Shown here in pieces: positions 1 to 35,749 of a DNA stretch of 64,000 nucleotides (the stretch's first letter is position 1; each line of letters starts with the position of its first letter). The notes below the pieces were generated by a model. That model saw only the letters and a list, made by a program, of their open reading frames with translations, was not told the DNA's origin and did not search any database. The stretch is from Apostichopus japonicus (Eukaryota > Echinodermata > Holothuroidea > Aspidochirotida > Stichopodidae). Where the stretch lies: contig NC_092563.1 of the NCBI RefSeq assembly GCF_037975245.1, positions 26,414,960-26,478,959 on the forward strand, in the 5' to 3' direction. The position numbers and the translations under genes were made by a program.

Positions 1-109
1 GGTATCAAAACCAGAAATTTTCTTATACGCTGCGCGCCAACCGATGGTGGCGCTCCGCTTAGATAGTAATTCGCGCCCTCCGGGTTAGAATATCCTGGAT
101 ACGCGCCTG
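1..109 (-). mobile_element. hAT-like MITE end, cut by window edge
   Basis: On the - strand this begins CAGGCGCGTATCC at 109. It then carries an interior segment (ACTATCTAAGCGGAGCGCCACC and onward) that also occurs at about 15,000-15,050. The terminal motif also resembles the right end of the element near 52.4 kb (GGCTACGCGCCTG). I infer one dispersed non-autonomous DNA transposon family with three members here. The other end of this copy lies outside the window, so no target duplication can be checked. Confidence 0.55.
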
Positions 110-2040
110 CGTAACATTAACAAAGTGCTGCTATGGTTCTATAGTTATAGCCTATATTACATACTTCTGTATGCACTTATGGCAGACCACTGCGGACTGA
201 GGAGTATGGTATTGGGTTGGTACTAAATCAAATGATTCGTTATGATTCGCGGATTCCAGACTGCTACTTCTACACGACTCTGAACAGTTTATTCTGGACG
301 AGCGCCCTGATTCGAAAATCGTCACTTTTTGCTAGAAGGTACCGTAACACACCACGATAATCCGTCTGAAAAGTTAACCATTGTCCGGGAATGTCCCTAA
401 ATGGATCTAACGAAAGGGGCTTCATTAAAGGTTGTAAGTCCAGTGTTAGGCCTACAGCGTTATGATCGACACTAAGCTTTTTGAAATTTTATTTAATTTT
501 ATTTAAACTTTATTTATTGAGGGTGACTCGGTAAGCCAGAGCATATCTTTCCAGAGGTCCTCAGTTACAAAGACAAGTGAAAAGAATTGTAGTAAAAATC
601 AAACAATAAAAGTAAAGAAAATTTAAGACGGTCAGATACACAAATAAAGAAGGAAAGATCTTTCCTATTCGAATAAGGAAAGTATATGGAAAGAGCAGGT
701 AGAAATACAAACAATAAGAGAAGCTGAAGAATAAAACAACAGTAAATAGAAAACATACAAAAGAAAGAGAACAATGAAAACAAACAAAATTTGAAAGAAT
801 AAAAAATGACAGTGGGATGAGATGGGGACCTCCATATCGGGATACTACCCATAGTACAGGCGCGTGTGTGTATTTACGACCTAATATCATCGGACCAATC
901 ATTTAAAATAATAAAAGAAAGGTGAACCGTAAAGTTTTTAACAAGCGAAGTGATCTGGAAAACTCTAAGTGACAGAGCAGAATCCAACCACTTTCTCGAG
1001 TTTAGAAACTAGAATGATGTAATCCACGAGAAACTCCGCACAACTCAACAGTAAAAACAGCATTGTGGGAGAGGTTAATTATGATAATAATAGAGGTTCA
1101 TTATGATTATAATACGCAGGCGCAAACTGCTTATACTAAATCAATTAGTATTTCGTTCAGTCTCAGAACTATTACAAAGAAAATAATGGTTTACATTCCT
1201 GTATCAAGACAAGGCCTTCAGACAACATTTGCTACATTACGTATTTAATATTACGTACTTAATATGCATAAATAAGAATGACATTTCATATTGCAGGCAC
1301 ACGGTATAGGACGAAGAAAACGTTATACACATGCGGTATGTTTACCGTACTTGTTCATTGTTGTTAAATATATTTATTTACAGTTGATATGTAAATGCAC
1401 TAGGTGATAACACTGAATGAAGGTAGAATTACCTTATCGTGTGTCTCTTCAGTTGATAAAGTAGATTATTTTGTTTACAGAATGGCAATATAGCTGCTGT
1501 TGGGTCTTGTATTATAACCATCGACTGGCTTACGCTCTTTATGTTGGTTTGCACATCATATATAGGTACGTATGCGAACACATACATGGCTGACACTGCA
1601 TAACGGATATCCCAACAATTGTAAGTATCTTTATACAGGTGTTAATGATGTGGGATCTCTTTAAATCTAAGAAGCGGGGTGAAACCATGCAGTCACTAGT
1701 ACTGAATTCACAATGAACTAACGACATAATTAACAATGGAGTCATTGTGTAACTGCCAGTTGTGAAGTGATTTGGTTTTTGGTTTTAAATGAAATGTTTC
1801 TACATTTTGGCGGTGATGGGTGCATAGGCTGGGTTTGAGATAATGACCAAGGTCTCGGTGCTAGAGAACAACCCATGTTTTTCCCGTTATTGTGAATGAA
1901 AATAGCGAGTATCGCTGTGAAAAAGCTATAATCTGAAGATTTCCGCTGTAGCTATGTGAATTAATCTCGTTAAGAAGTACGTACCGGCTATGCTATGTAA
2001 TTATATAAGAAATTTGATTCAAGAAAGTTAATTAAAATTA
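110..2040. other. Intergenic, no gene recognised
   Basis: AT-rich sequence with only short open frames (under 115 codons) that show no recognisable domain, splice structure or codon bias. The 561-902 open frame on the - strand is low-complexity Phe/Leu-rich sequence and looks non-coding. Confidence 0.6.
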
Positions 2041-2303
2041 TCCTGCGCTTGCCGTAAGCATCATGTAATCCTCCCATAGCAGGGAATATCGTGGGTGCCA
2101 GGGGTTATTTGGGTTGGCCATGTCCCCCAGTAATCTCTTTTGTGTATTTCATATCCTGCTCTTTGTCCAACGTCAAGTTATTTACAAGTATTACATGTTG
2201 AATGGAAACCCTGTTATGTTTGTGTTAGCTGGGAATGACTCGAGACATGCCTCATCGGCATGTAAGTACATGTGACGAAATAAATGAAATGAAATGAAAT
2301 GAC
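2041..2303 (+). mobile_element. Possible retroposon 3' end with GAAAT tail
   Basis: The segment ends in a short (GAAAT)n-like tail at about 2277-2301, preceded by a small palindromic stretch (CATGCCTCATCGGCATG at about 2246-2262). A stem followed by a simple tail is typical of LINE and SINE 3' ends. No coding domain remains and no target duplication was found, so the class is uncertain. Confidence 0.3.
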
Positions 2304-2377
2304 AGACATTATACAGAGAAAAAAGATTTGTAGTCTTATCCATTCCGGGCAGTAAGACGATCTCTAATCCATTACAA

Positions 2378-2619
2378 CGTTGAATGACTTTTCTATATTG
2401 GAAACAAATTGTACACCAAGCTTAGGTTACCGATGTATTAATGATTAGCTAGAGTAATATGTAGACAATATTGTGGTGAGTTCATGGTTGGCCTATTGTT
2501 GATATATTTCATACGATGCTATATAGCTTGGCTATGTAGTACCATATGTAAACTAACCTAGTCGGCCTGTGGTTGTTTAATTGTGGCATATAGATTCACT
2601 TCATTTTCTGATGTCCACA
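2378..2619 (+). repeat. 242-bp repeat, upstream copy
   Basis: Nearly identical to 3910-4157, differing by a 6-bp indel (CCTATAG region) and several substitutions. It lies upstream of the SLC7A9-like gene, while its partner sits in intron 1. No TSD is visible around this copy, so it may be the source or an older insertion. Confidence 0.8.
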
Positions 2620-2734
2620 AACAACTCTTACTGACCATACACTGCATGCGTCTCCAGAGCTCGCAGAAGTTGATCATTGGAAGCAACGTAACTGAGGTAA
2701 GATGGGGCGGGAACCTATAAAGACAGTACATCAA

Positions 2735-2990
2735 ACACAAAAACGTTTTTATAACGTTATTAAAACGTTTCATCTTTTGTTTTGATAACGTTATTTGTGG
2801 TGTAATAAATATGTCACGAAAACGTTTTCAGGCTATTATTTCAAAACATTTTTTCGTTAAAACATTAATATAACATTAATATCTCATAAAAACGTTTTGC
2901 CGACGTTTTTATAACATCACATTTAACGTAATGAAAACATATATTAGAAGCTCCTTTAAAAATGTTATGATAACGTTTTATTGTTGGTAA
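2735..2990. repeat. AACGTT-rich degenerate repeat block
   Basis: About ten copies of AACGTT or close variants (AAAACGTTTT, ATAACGTTAT) lie within 250 bp, many in palindromic setting. It could be a decayed palindromic MITE or a cluster of protein-binding palindromes upstream of the transporter gene. Sequence alone does not decide. Confidence 0.5.
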
Positions 2991-3209
2991 AGAGCCATTC
3001 TGTATGCGGGACATAAACATTTCACGTTGTCAATCTGATAAAAAAAACAGGTTATTTGCAATGCGCAAAATTCTATCAAAACAACCTCACTAGGTCGATC
3101 CCATCTTGTTCAAGATGTCGGCAAGAGGTGATCAATGATTGAGTGATTGCCCATAACATGTTCTTAGATTGCGGTGACGACATTGTAACTATGACAATTA
3201 CATATATAT

Positions 3210-3213
<4 letters not shown>

Positions 3214-3242
<29 letters not shown>
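3214..3242. repeat. (AT)n microsatellite
   Basis: Short perfect AT run about 80 bp upstream of the transporter start codon. Confidence 0.9.
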
Positions 3243-3247
<5 letters not shown>

Positions 3248-3322
3248 GATAAACTTGCAGGCATATTTTAAGTAACCTGTTTAATGCAATTAATAGCTCT
3301 CGTGTGCTTTCCCAGAATCATC

Positions 3323-13110
<9,788 letters not shown>

Positions 13111-13165
13111 AGTATATAAAGTATTTTTAAAGTAGTGTATATATAATATATTTATGTCATAACAC

Positions 13166-13499
13166 CAGGGGGTAGGAGCCGGGGTGGGGGACACTGGGGT
13201 TCGTGCCCCCCACTTTTTTCTCCAAATTAGCAAATATTCCCTCCTGGCAAATAGAATGTGACCCTTTGATGAAGAACTGTCTTTTGGATATCTTAAGCCT
13301 TTGTTAATTATAATATTTTATTTTTTATTATTCACGTGCACCATAATAGTATAGATAGCATACTAACACATCATATATATTAAATGGCCGGTGTGCATCA
13401 GTTTATAGCATAACGAGTGGTGGTTGTGGAATGAGAAAGTGCCCCTCTGATGTTGTGCCCCCCCCCCCCCCACTTTTTGGAAGCTTCCTAACGGCCCTA
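13166..13499 (+). mobile_element. hAT-type MITE family 1, copy 1
   Basis: Begins CAGGGGGTAGGAGC. The 8-bp target duplication CATAACAC sits at 13158-13165 and 13500-13507, which matches hAT target-site length. The right end is decayed (CCCTA for CCCTG). The interior is the reverse complement of 31146-31541. It lies 55 bp past the transporter stop codon and so may be part of its 3' UTR. Confidence 0.85.
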
Positions 13500-13507
13500 C
13501 ATAACAC

Positions 13508-14935
13508 CAAATCGCGACGAATGGGATTGCCTACGGCACTGGAGCAAAAAGTCACTACCATTACGAGAAAGTGGTGATTGAGCTAGCAGCGAAGTCAAGA
13601 ACCACAAGAGCTGCCCTTCAAGTCGTCATTTTGTTAACTGTTTACTGACATCTAAGAATGTATGGACTCGATATAAAAACAATCATAACTTATTTCGGAT
13701 CATAAAGCAAGGCTTGTCGTTTGATATTTAAGCGTCAGTCCCTCCAACTTTTTATAACATTTGAATATTCTAACAGAAAGTGCGCAAATGTATGTCCGAG
13801 ATGACATGATTAATGTCACTGTCATTCGATCAATTTTTAACGACTGTGATTATAGTTTTGTTGCTGTCTTTTCTATCAGCCCTTAACAGTAAGATGAATA
13901 GTCTCGCAGAACCCATACCAATCCTTTTCTTGTTCATCACTGACCCCGGAAACTTCATGATGCAATAAACATTCCATGACCGGTTTTATCTGTTTATGTA
14001 AGCCCAAATAAATAAACTGGGATATGTTCAGGATTACTGTTTTTGTTTGAAAATCAAGATACATTTCGCCAAAAGTTGGATCATCTGTGTGAGAATAATA
14101 CAACAACGATACAGCTTCTAGTTTGTACCGTACTTCAGGGTAAGAATGCCTACCATAAGTAGGCTATGCCAGTGACTTGAACAGAAATAATTTGGTATGT
14201 CAAATATACTGATGCATTCCTATTTGGGTTATTTCTGGTCTAAGTGACAAAGTTATCCAATCTCATGCCCATCGGATCCATCTTGTATTTTATATCTCGA
14301 ATTGAGATGAGAACACACAACAGGTAGCAGGCAAATGTGTTATTTAGCTGATGTGATACGTTACGTTTCACTCCTCACAAATGCCCACATTATTACGTTT
14401 AAAGTGCATTATGTTAAAGACCAAGATCAGCAAGGGCGGCGGAAGCACTTTTAATCTGGGGGGGGGGCACCGACGTCGAAGGGCACTTTGCAAAAATTTG
14501 ATTGGACTGATGCAGCCTGATATTTAGTACCCTTTATAAGTCTTATTGTATTATCTTATTTGCGTATACACATCACTCCATCAACGCCCCTTCCCCACCC
14601 TCAAGGAAAAAATGTATACTAGCACTGCAATATCCAATTTGCAAATTGGGAAACAAGGAACAAGTTTTCTTTCGAGACAAAATGAGGTGGAATCATTATA
14701 AAGTCCCTGCACACGCGATCGATAAATGCATGAAAGCAAATGAAATACGTCAAAATACGAAAGGATGGGGTACGTTATTGGATATTAAACTATACTCATT
14801 ATTCATAGTAGGCTATAAATGGCTTCTGCTTATTAAAAAGTTACAATTTGTAATATAGCAATGCAATTTTGGAAATGCATTAGAATTTTTTTTGAAATTG
14901 AATATGCATAATGGCACTCACCAGAATGTTAGAAG
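13508..14935. other. Intergenic, downstream of transporter gene
   Basis: No gene recognised. Candidate polyadenylation signals AATAAA occur at 14007-14012 and 14011-14016, but nothing shows that the transporter transcript reaches them. A poly-G run lies near 14459-14467. Confidence 0.5.
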
Positions 14936-15323
14936 CAGTTGCGGAGCTAGGGGTAATGATCAGGGGGTCGATAATGGTCTGTAGGGGCGCTTTTGACACT
15001 ATCTAAGCGGAGCGCCACCACAGGTTGGCGCGGAGCGTACAGGAAATTTTTGAGTAAAGATGCTCCCCAGATCGCCGGAAATGACCTTTCCGGGCCTTGC
15101 TAATTTGCAGATAAACGAAGAATAAATAGGTGTCATCGCCATGTTGTCAGAAAATTACACCAACAAAACGTGACAAATGTCAATAGGTAGATGAGAGCGC
15201 AATTAAAAAGTCAATAATCGCGAATAAGTAAAAAGTGGTAAAAAGCTGAAAAGGGCACAAGCAGTCCATTTGAGTCCGTCAGGGGGGCATCCGCCCCCTG
15301 ACTGTATGGACGCTCCGCCACTG
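14936..15323 (+). mobile_element. hAT-like MITE family 3, copy in intergenic DNA
   Basis: The ends form an imperfect inverted pair, CAGTTGCGGAGCTAGG against CAGTGGCGGAGCG (right end read in reverse). Flanking 8-mers GTTAGAAG and GTTACAAA agree at 6 of 8 bases, as a decayed TSD would. The interior ACTATCTAAGCG...GCCTTGC is shared with 1-109 (reverse) and 52129-52422. Confidence 0.65.
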
Positions 15324-16209
15324 GTTACAAAACCTTGTGGTAGTAAACATTTAAAACTTCCCGAAATATTTCATTCGACGTGGGTTTCGCTTTGTAAACT
15401 CTTTAGCGATGTCCCGCACGTGCCCCCTGTGCCCCCCGGTTCCGCCGCCCTTGAAGATCAGAATAGCAAAAATGAACAGAATGCAAGTTTATATGATACA
15501 CGTGACTTGTCTGGTGCTGAGACATACACAAACCTATGAACTGTCCTATTGTTATCATGTTATCTCTCTCACGCACACAAACACACACACACAAAACAGA
15601 CAAATAACTCAAAACTTTACCATAACAGTGTATAAACACTTATAGACGTCCGCATTATAAATTCTACCCCACAGACAAAAACAATTCACACGTTTTGAAC
15701 ACTTCACCATTACCATTGACTGACTAAGACCCTAATATTAGATATCTATGCTACTGTTTTACTAAGACCGTACGAAATATTAACACTTTTATAATGACAA
15801 TCATTTAAGTGGGGAAAATATCTTTTACTTGGACTACTTTGTTTGTGGAATTCTAATAAAAAACGAGGAGACATAAAATAATGAATGAAATATTTGTCGT
15901 TTTTAATATTAAGAGCACACTTCATCAGACCAAACGTCTCGACCATCACACAATGCCTATTGTCCTTTTTAGTTCAAGAACAACTTCAGTTGGATGTCAA
16001 TGATCCTTCCAATATAGGTTATAGTGATATATGTAAACAAATGTTTCGACATTTATAGGAGACAGTTCGTTCCATAGTATACACAATGGGTATAAGGTCT
16101 ATTATCATGAACTATTTTTGTATTGTATGTTATAAGATTGTTACGTAAGTACGACCGATTCGTTTTACTTGGCTGTGTCAGTTTGCTGCACTTTGTGCAT
16201 TTTCATTAA
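15324..16209. other. Intergenic, no gene recognised
   Basis: AT-rich DNA with a short CA-rich run near 15571-15594. No open frame of recognisable content. Confidence 0.55.
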
Positions 16210-17700
16210 TTATAGGACACTAATAATAATCAAAAATAAAATCATAAATAATAAATCAGCCATAAATAAATTAGCATACGCTGGGGCCATTTTTGTCCCC
16301 GTGGCTGTCCCCTTAGCTTGAATGTATAATGTGTCCATAAAAGCAAAAACATTGTGTCTGAGGATAAAGTCTATAAGTAGGGCGATCTCCTCAGCGTTTT
16401 GGTGGTTGTCCTCAGATAAGTATTTTCTGCATGCCTGCACCCCCTCATCGTGCCCCAGCGTATGCTAATTTATTTATGGCTGATTTATGGCTGATTTTGA
16501 ATCTAGATTTCTTGAAAGTTCTTATCTTCTATAACTTCTGTACTTACGTTACATTGATGATATCTTTGTTATTTGGTCTCACGAGGAACAGTCTCTCGAT
16601 GCGTTTGTAGATAGCCTCAATCTGTTCCACCCCTCCATTAAATTCACCATGGAGAAATCAAAATCTCATGTTGCGTTTCTGGACACTCTGGTCACTCTAT
16701 CTAACAGTCGTATTGACACGTCTGTATATTCTAAACCCACTGATACGTCACACATATCTCGACTTTCATAGTTTTCACCCATCTCATATTAAAGAGTCAA
16801 TTGTCTTTAGCCAAATGCTTCGCTACAAACGCATCTGTTTCTGATCCCCTACAGTTTCGTAGTCAATCTACCACCCTAATAGGTCACTTTCTTCATTGTA
16901 ATTATCCATACAAATTATTGAAGAGAACCCTTAATAAGGTCTGTAGAATTCCCAGGGAGAAATTGATTCAAAGTCAGCAAAGGGAGGTGAAAGAGCATCG
17001 TATTCCATTTGTCGTTACACACAGCGATCAGGTCGATCCATTCATTAGGCTGGTCAAAAATGAATGGAACACGTTGAACTTGGGAGACGATATGGGTGAC
17101 ATTTTTAATAACCCCCCTGTAGTTGCTAGAAGACAACCTTTCAGCCTACGTAACATCCTTGTTAGGAGTCGTTTACCCTCCACCGACACTCCCCAACCCA
17201 AGGGGAATATTAAATATGGTAAACCCCGGTGTGAGGTCTGTCATCACATGATCACGGACCCTGACATTCAGCTCTCTCCTTCAGGTCCTTACAATTGTTA
17301 CACTCCCTTTGTGATATATCTTATCACTTGTGTTCTCTGTCCTGATATACAATACATTGGCCAAACCTCCACTCCCTTTCGTTTACGACTTAATAATCAC
17401 AAAAGCACAATTAGACTCAACAAAACCAGTTTTTCAGTGGCTGAACATTTTAATCTTCCACAACAAAATATCGACTGTCTTAAGTTTGCCATAATCCTGG
17501 GTAATTTGTCTGACCATAATAAAAGAAACTTGAAGGAGGTCGAATTGATCCTTAAAGTACGTTCACACTGTCATGGTCTCAATAGGGATATGGCTTTTCT
17601 TTCCGGGTTCAAGCACTTTGAGCAGTCTGGGGCTTACGGTAGACGTGATTTCAATCACTCTTTTTACGCCTGACGAAGGACCAGGGTGTCCGAAAATTTG
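16210..17700 (+). pseudogene. Penelope-like element remnant with inverted 5' part
   Basis: The + strand from about 16450 encodes reverse-transcriptase pieces, including the catalytic RYIDDIFVIW at about 16548. A 290-codon frame at 16801-17673 follows, ending in a GIY-YIG endonuclease: IYLITC, then QYIGQTS, then R.RLNNHKS and EHFNLP. RT followed by GIY-YIG defines Penelope-like elements, which retrotranspose by target priming. The RT frame is broken before 16801. The upstream RT segment (HNVFAFMDTLYIQAKG, GTKMAPAYANLF) lies on the - strand at 16440-16255, and its last roughly 40 bp are repeated at the start of the + part. This is a foldback like twin-primed 5' inversion. The copy is dead. Confidence 0.82.
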
Positions 17701-17775
17701 TGTAGCGTGTAGTTATTTCTATTCTATTCTAAATATTATGTTGGATTTAAAGGCATTACATGTTGTCCTTATCTT

Positions 17776-17779
<4 letters not shown>

Positions 17780-17853
<74 letters not shown>
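17780..17853. repeat. (AT)n microsatellite between Penelope-like remnants
   Basis: About 75 bp of AT repeat separating two GIY-YIG-containing remnants. Confidence 0.92.
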
Positions 17854-17857
<4 letters not shown>

Positions 17858-17939
17858 GTCTTCACTCAGCATGAGCCTAAGTGTAAGTGACCACCTAAGT
17901 GCATAACGATAGTCAACGAATCAGTTCTGTACATGTATA

Positions 17940-18640
17940 TACTACAAGCTTTATTCAGAGAGTCCGCTCCCTATCCAGATCATCTACATTGGCCGTGAAG
18001 GTCAAAAAGGGAAGAGACTGCGACAAGCTCCTTCTGGTTGTTACTTTCCACCCAAATCTTCCTCCTCTTCAGCAAATCACCACTAACAACCACAACATTA
18101 CCCTCACTTCAAATAGACTCAAACGAGCCGTCCCTGAAAAAACCCATCATTGCCTACAGACGACCCCGCAACCTACGAGACCTTATTGTGCGTGCTGCTG
18201 TTCCACCTCTAACTTCTAACCTTACACCCATTCAGCATGGTACTTTCAAATGTGATCGTACCTCGATATGCATCGTCTGCAGCCACTGCATCGGTGAATC
18301 CAGTTCCATCACCAGGTACAGCACCCGACTCACACACATGACTAAGGGTCGCATCACTTGCACAACCACTAATGTCATCTATTTGATCTCCTGTAGTTTG
18401 AGTTTGCGGTATCCAATATATGTTGGTGAGACCAAACCCACCATCAAGAAGTGTTTCTATGATCACAGATCCACAGTCAACTCCATGAAGAATGAGACCC
18501 CGGTTGGAGAACACTTTAACCTTCCCATCCATACCATTAATGACATGTCCCTACAGCGGACTGAATCCTTAGGTAGCCGTCCTGACCTAGTACTAATCAG
18601 CAGAGAGAGACTATGAATACAACTCCTTCGCACCATTCAC
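17940..18640 (+). pseudogene. Second, distinct Penelope-like remnant
   Basis: Carries the RT-to-endonuclease linker (KLLLVVTFHPNLPPLQQI, then YRRPRNLRDLIVRAA) and a GIY-YIG domain (TNVIYLISC, YPIYVGETK, then F.DHRS and EHFNLP). The linker starts in the 17899 frame and continues in the 18038 frame, so there is at least one frameshift near 18140. It is much diverged from the neighbouring remnant and represents another lineage, same orientation. No RT catalytic motif remains. Confidence 0.78.
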
Positions 18641-20294
18641 CCTCATGGCTCAACATTCAGGAAGGACATGACTAACCTTTCTTCTGTTCCCCTCCTCCAT
18701 ATCCCCTTTGTTAACCCTCTGTCACACCTCTTCTCCTGCCTCTCTTCTCCACACTTTCCTGTCATTGGCCTTCTGCAGTACCACACATGCTACATAAAAA
18801 TTCCCTCTTCTATACCATAAGTTTGCATTTGATGGAGATAAACTGAACAAGTTGAAGTAATAACTAAACTCTTCTACCAACTCCCCTCCCCCTGTTGGTT
18901 ACAAGTTGATATTGGGTTGTAAGTCCTGAACCTGCCCAGTCCTAACGCCAGAGGTGTCGCTCCAATAGATCTCAAACTGCTATATGTTAACACGTACCGG
19001 TACGTACTAACTAGACTGGCCATCAAGCCAATACTTAGGACATCTGTTCATCTCACTACAAACATGAATGTGTTACTCTCACAATACCTCCATGCTACAA
19101 AAGTGTCGTTTAGTTTTTCCTCAAAGAACTCGGTGGCTGATTCCGTGACATTTCTACGCTAACTGGTTCTTGTTTCTGTACCTCTACTAACAGCCAATCA
19201 GATGCCGGGCCGATGTCGGTCAGCTTATCACTACCCCCCCCCCCACCCTCTCCTCTCAAACTTCAGTACAAGTCGTTGAAAGAACGTGTCATTCTTTTCT
19301 TCTTACTCCCTATGGCTATTACGTCATATGTTATTTTGTTAATCTCTGGATTGTCATTGAAATGCACCGTGTAAATGTCTCTTATACCTCACTGAGATGA
19401 TCTGGAGAAATAAACTGAAACTAACACAAAACTCAAACTACGATTTAGCAAACCGATCAGTTGCCACGAGTCACAGTTTTTGCTTTTCTCGTTAGGTGTA
19501 AATAAGATGATAGCATGACTCCTCAATTTCCCTTTTAAAGTAGTCCTGATCGCCCCCATCAAGTACACATTACTTACTCAACAGTCGTTTCAGAAACCGA
19601 TATTGACCGTTTCAACGGGGCCTTTCAGAACAGATATACTACCAAGGCATCGCTCAATGCATTTGCAAATTCGGACAGAAGTTAATTAGGCCTATTGTTA
19701 TTTAATTTTTAGGCAATAAACTACTAAAATACACCATTTAGTAGCGTCACCGTGCCTAAAGATTGGAGTAGGGTCCTAGTTGAACAAAGATTTCATGATG
19801 GGAATTAAAACCTACTTTCAAATCGTTAATTTCGCATGTTATGATACCGCACACCCAACTACTTTAAGCCTATAGGTAAGCTGATGACCAGTTTAATGTG
19901 GTCAGAGGTTACAAATTTATAATCCCGTGAGCACGGACGTAGAGTAAAACTGGCCATTTTTTCAAATAGTACAAAAACCGTGAAGGTTTCTTAATATTAT
20001 TTAGTACTTTTACAATGTAAGAGGTCAAAGAAACCAATGAATCAAACTATGTGGGAGAGGAAAGCGAAGGGGGGGGGGGCTTAGAAATTGATATATTCTT
20101 GATATAGTGATTGATTTCCTAGATTTAACGTAGTTGTTTGTATCATTCTCGCGTAGAGGTCTGTGCGGACAAGGACGACTCGATCATTTAGGTGGTTAGC
20201 CTGATTAGGGTGATTGGACGTCAAGCTTCAGTTTGTAATTAGTGAAATATAATTCTCTTGTATATTATTGTACCTACCTATACAGAGATTTGAC
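18641..20294. other. Intergenic, upstream of aquaporin gene
   Basis: No gene recognised. C- and G-runs lie near 19236 and 20070. A weak acceptor-like CTATACAG just before 20286 hints at an upstream non-coding exon of the aquaporin gene. Confidence 0.5.
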
Positions 20295-34087
<13,793 letters not shown>

Positions 34088-34178
34088 GATAACGGCCCGT
34101 GATATTTACACCATTGGCTACTCTTTCTTATATCGTCCATATAACGTGAAAGCCAATGAACAACATATTCAGTTACCC

Positions 34179-34184
34179 AATAAA
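34179..34184 (+). terminator. Candidate polyadenylation signal for aquaglyceroporin
   Basis: AATAAA 92 nt after the stop codon at 34087. It is the first canonical hexamer downstream and a plausible cleavage signal. The cleavage site itself is not visible. Confidence 0.45.
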
Positions 34185-34282
34185 GCTAATCGTTACTTTA
34201 CATAGTATACATGTGTATTCTGCCCTCTATGTAGAAAGTGACCGGACGGTTCGTATCTATTAAGGTGCTAAGGTGTTGGTTT

Positions 34283-34400
34283 GTGTTGGCCTCAATAGCA
34301 TGCATATCACCAGGTCACGGAGCTCAGTGAAGTTAAATGAGGTTGTTATTATAATTTGAATGGCTTCCTGGTCCTGGAATTCGCTGAGCTATAGGTGACA
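34283..34400 (+). pseudogene. 5S rRNA-like relic (or 5S-derived SINE head)
   Basis: About 115 bp, the right length for 5S rRNA, with decayed matches in order: GGCC.CAATAGCAT near the 5' end, CACGGAGCTCAGTGAAGTTAAATGAGGTTG in the internal promoter region, then TTTGAATGGCTTCCTGGTCCTGGAAT and GCTGAGCTATAGG. These parallel the 5S segments around GGAAGCTAAGCAGGGT, TTGGATGGG.GACC.CCTGG and TGCTGTAGG. It is too diverged to be functional. A SINE3-type element with a 5S head is the alternative. Confidence 0.5.
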
Positions 34401-35104
34401 GCCCATCGCATCCTATCTTGGTGCTTGCAGGAGCTTACAGTAATCGGAAGGTGAATAAGGAGGGGATGGGGGGGGGGGGCGGGAGAAGTAGCTAAAAAAG
34501 GTAAATTATTATACGTATCGGGTTTTTATACCTCAGAGTATACTTATAGCCCAACCGTGTGGAGTTTCAAAGTTTGGTGGACAGTTATTTTGGGGTAAGT
34601 GGTAGGGGGTAAGGGCGGGAACGGAAATCTCCGGACATATTTTTCTGGTTAACAAATCGCTTTGATGTATTTGTGATAGATACGCTACATACTTATTGTG
34701 TGGGCGTGGCTTGTGTATCCTGGTGGGATGAGGTGATGCACTTCAATGTTTATAGTAAATGCAATTAAGGTCCAGGTTTAATACACACTGGGTGGTATTC
34801 CAAGAATTGTTTTCTCCATTCTACAAGTTACTACAGAATGAAAACAAACGTAATTTTCTCAGTTATTAGATAATTAGCACGTGATACTTTTCTTGGTAAC
34901 AACAAAACAAAAGCATGTTAGTTATATAAGAGTACGTATGCTGAATAACTACACAAATATATATTCATCTTTCATATTTTCCACATATTCCAAAGCTTTC
35001 GCTTTGCATATATATATATATCTTTTGTTTTTGGTGAAGATTATTACATTCGAAACATAATAAAAAAAAACTTTGCCTTACTTCTTATTTATCCATGTAT
35101 ATTG

Positions 35105-35651
35105 TTTAGTGAATTTAATACGTTTATAAACTCACCTTTTTTCTTCACAGATATCTCTAACCAGTTCCAGTTTTTATAAGAAGGGCGTCGCTGGTGCCTG
35201 GCGCAGAACAGCGATAGTTTCTTCCTCATAACAAAATATAGAAACGGGACAACTCAAAATACTCTTGTAACCACTAATCCAATACGTTGTTTAATAATTA
35301 AGTCGTGAAAGTCGTGATCCTCAGAATGAAATCAAAGAAGAATTCCAATAACGCGCACTGATGCATTAATGATAGATCCCGGACTAATGAATATGAAAAC
35401 AGCGGAAACTCCAATATAAATGATCGTAGATGCGATAAATGAAAAAACACTTGTTATCAAGCGTGATTTCGATAGGAGAATGATATCGTGGGAAGAACTC
35501 CTCTTTTTGGCCAAAGACTCGTTCCTAACGGTTGAGTCACACAACCCGGAGTCATGGGTTAATCGCTTATGTCCATTTGCCCGAGAGTAATGACTAATGA
35601 GATATTTAGTAAAAACCGACAATGACTGAAATTCCAAAGTAGGTCGCTACA
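35105..35651 (-). repeat. 3' LTR of the Ty3/gypsy element
   Basis: 547 bp, beginning TGTAGCGACC and ending CACTAAA in element orientation. It matches the two parts of the 5' LTR over its whole length. A polypurine tract lies directly upstream in element orientation. A 101-codon frame (35332-35637, - strand) is open in both LTRs and ends in a hydrophobic stretch, but has no recognised function. Confidence 0.92.
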
Positions 35652-35749
35652 TAGCCCCCTCCTAGATCACGAAATAAAATAGCGAGTGATCGATAAACAG
35701 AAAGAAGGCGAATGTAAAATAAGAAAATGTATCATTTCAGTATAACAAT

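Noticed and set aside
561-902. 113-codon frame on the - strand
   Set aside because: Phe/Leu-rich low-complexity sequence, no splice context or homologous domain.
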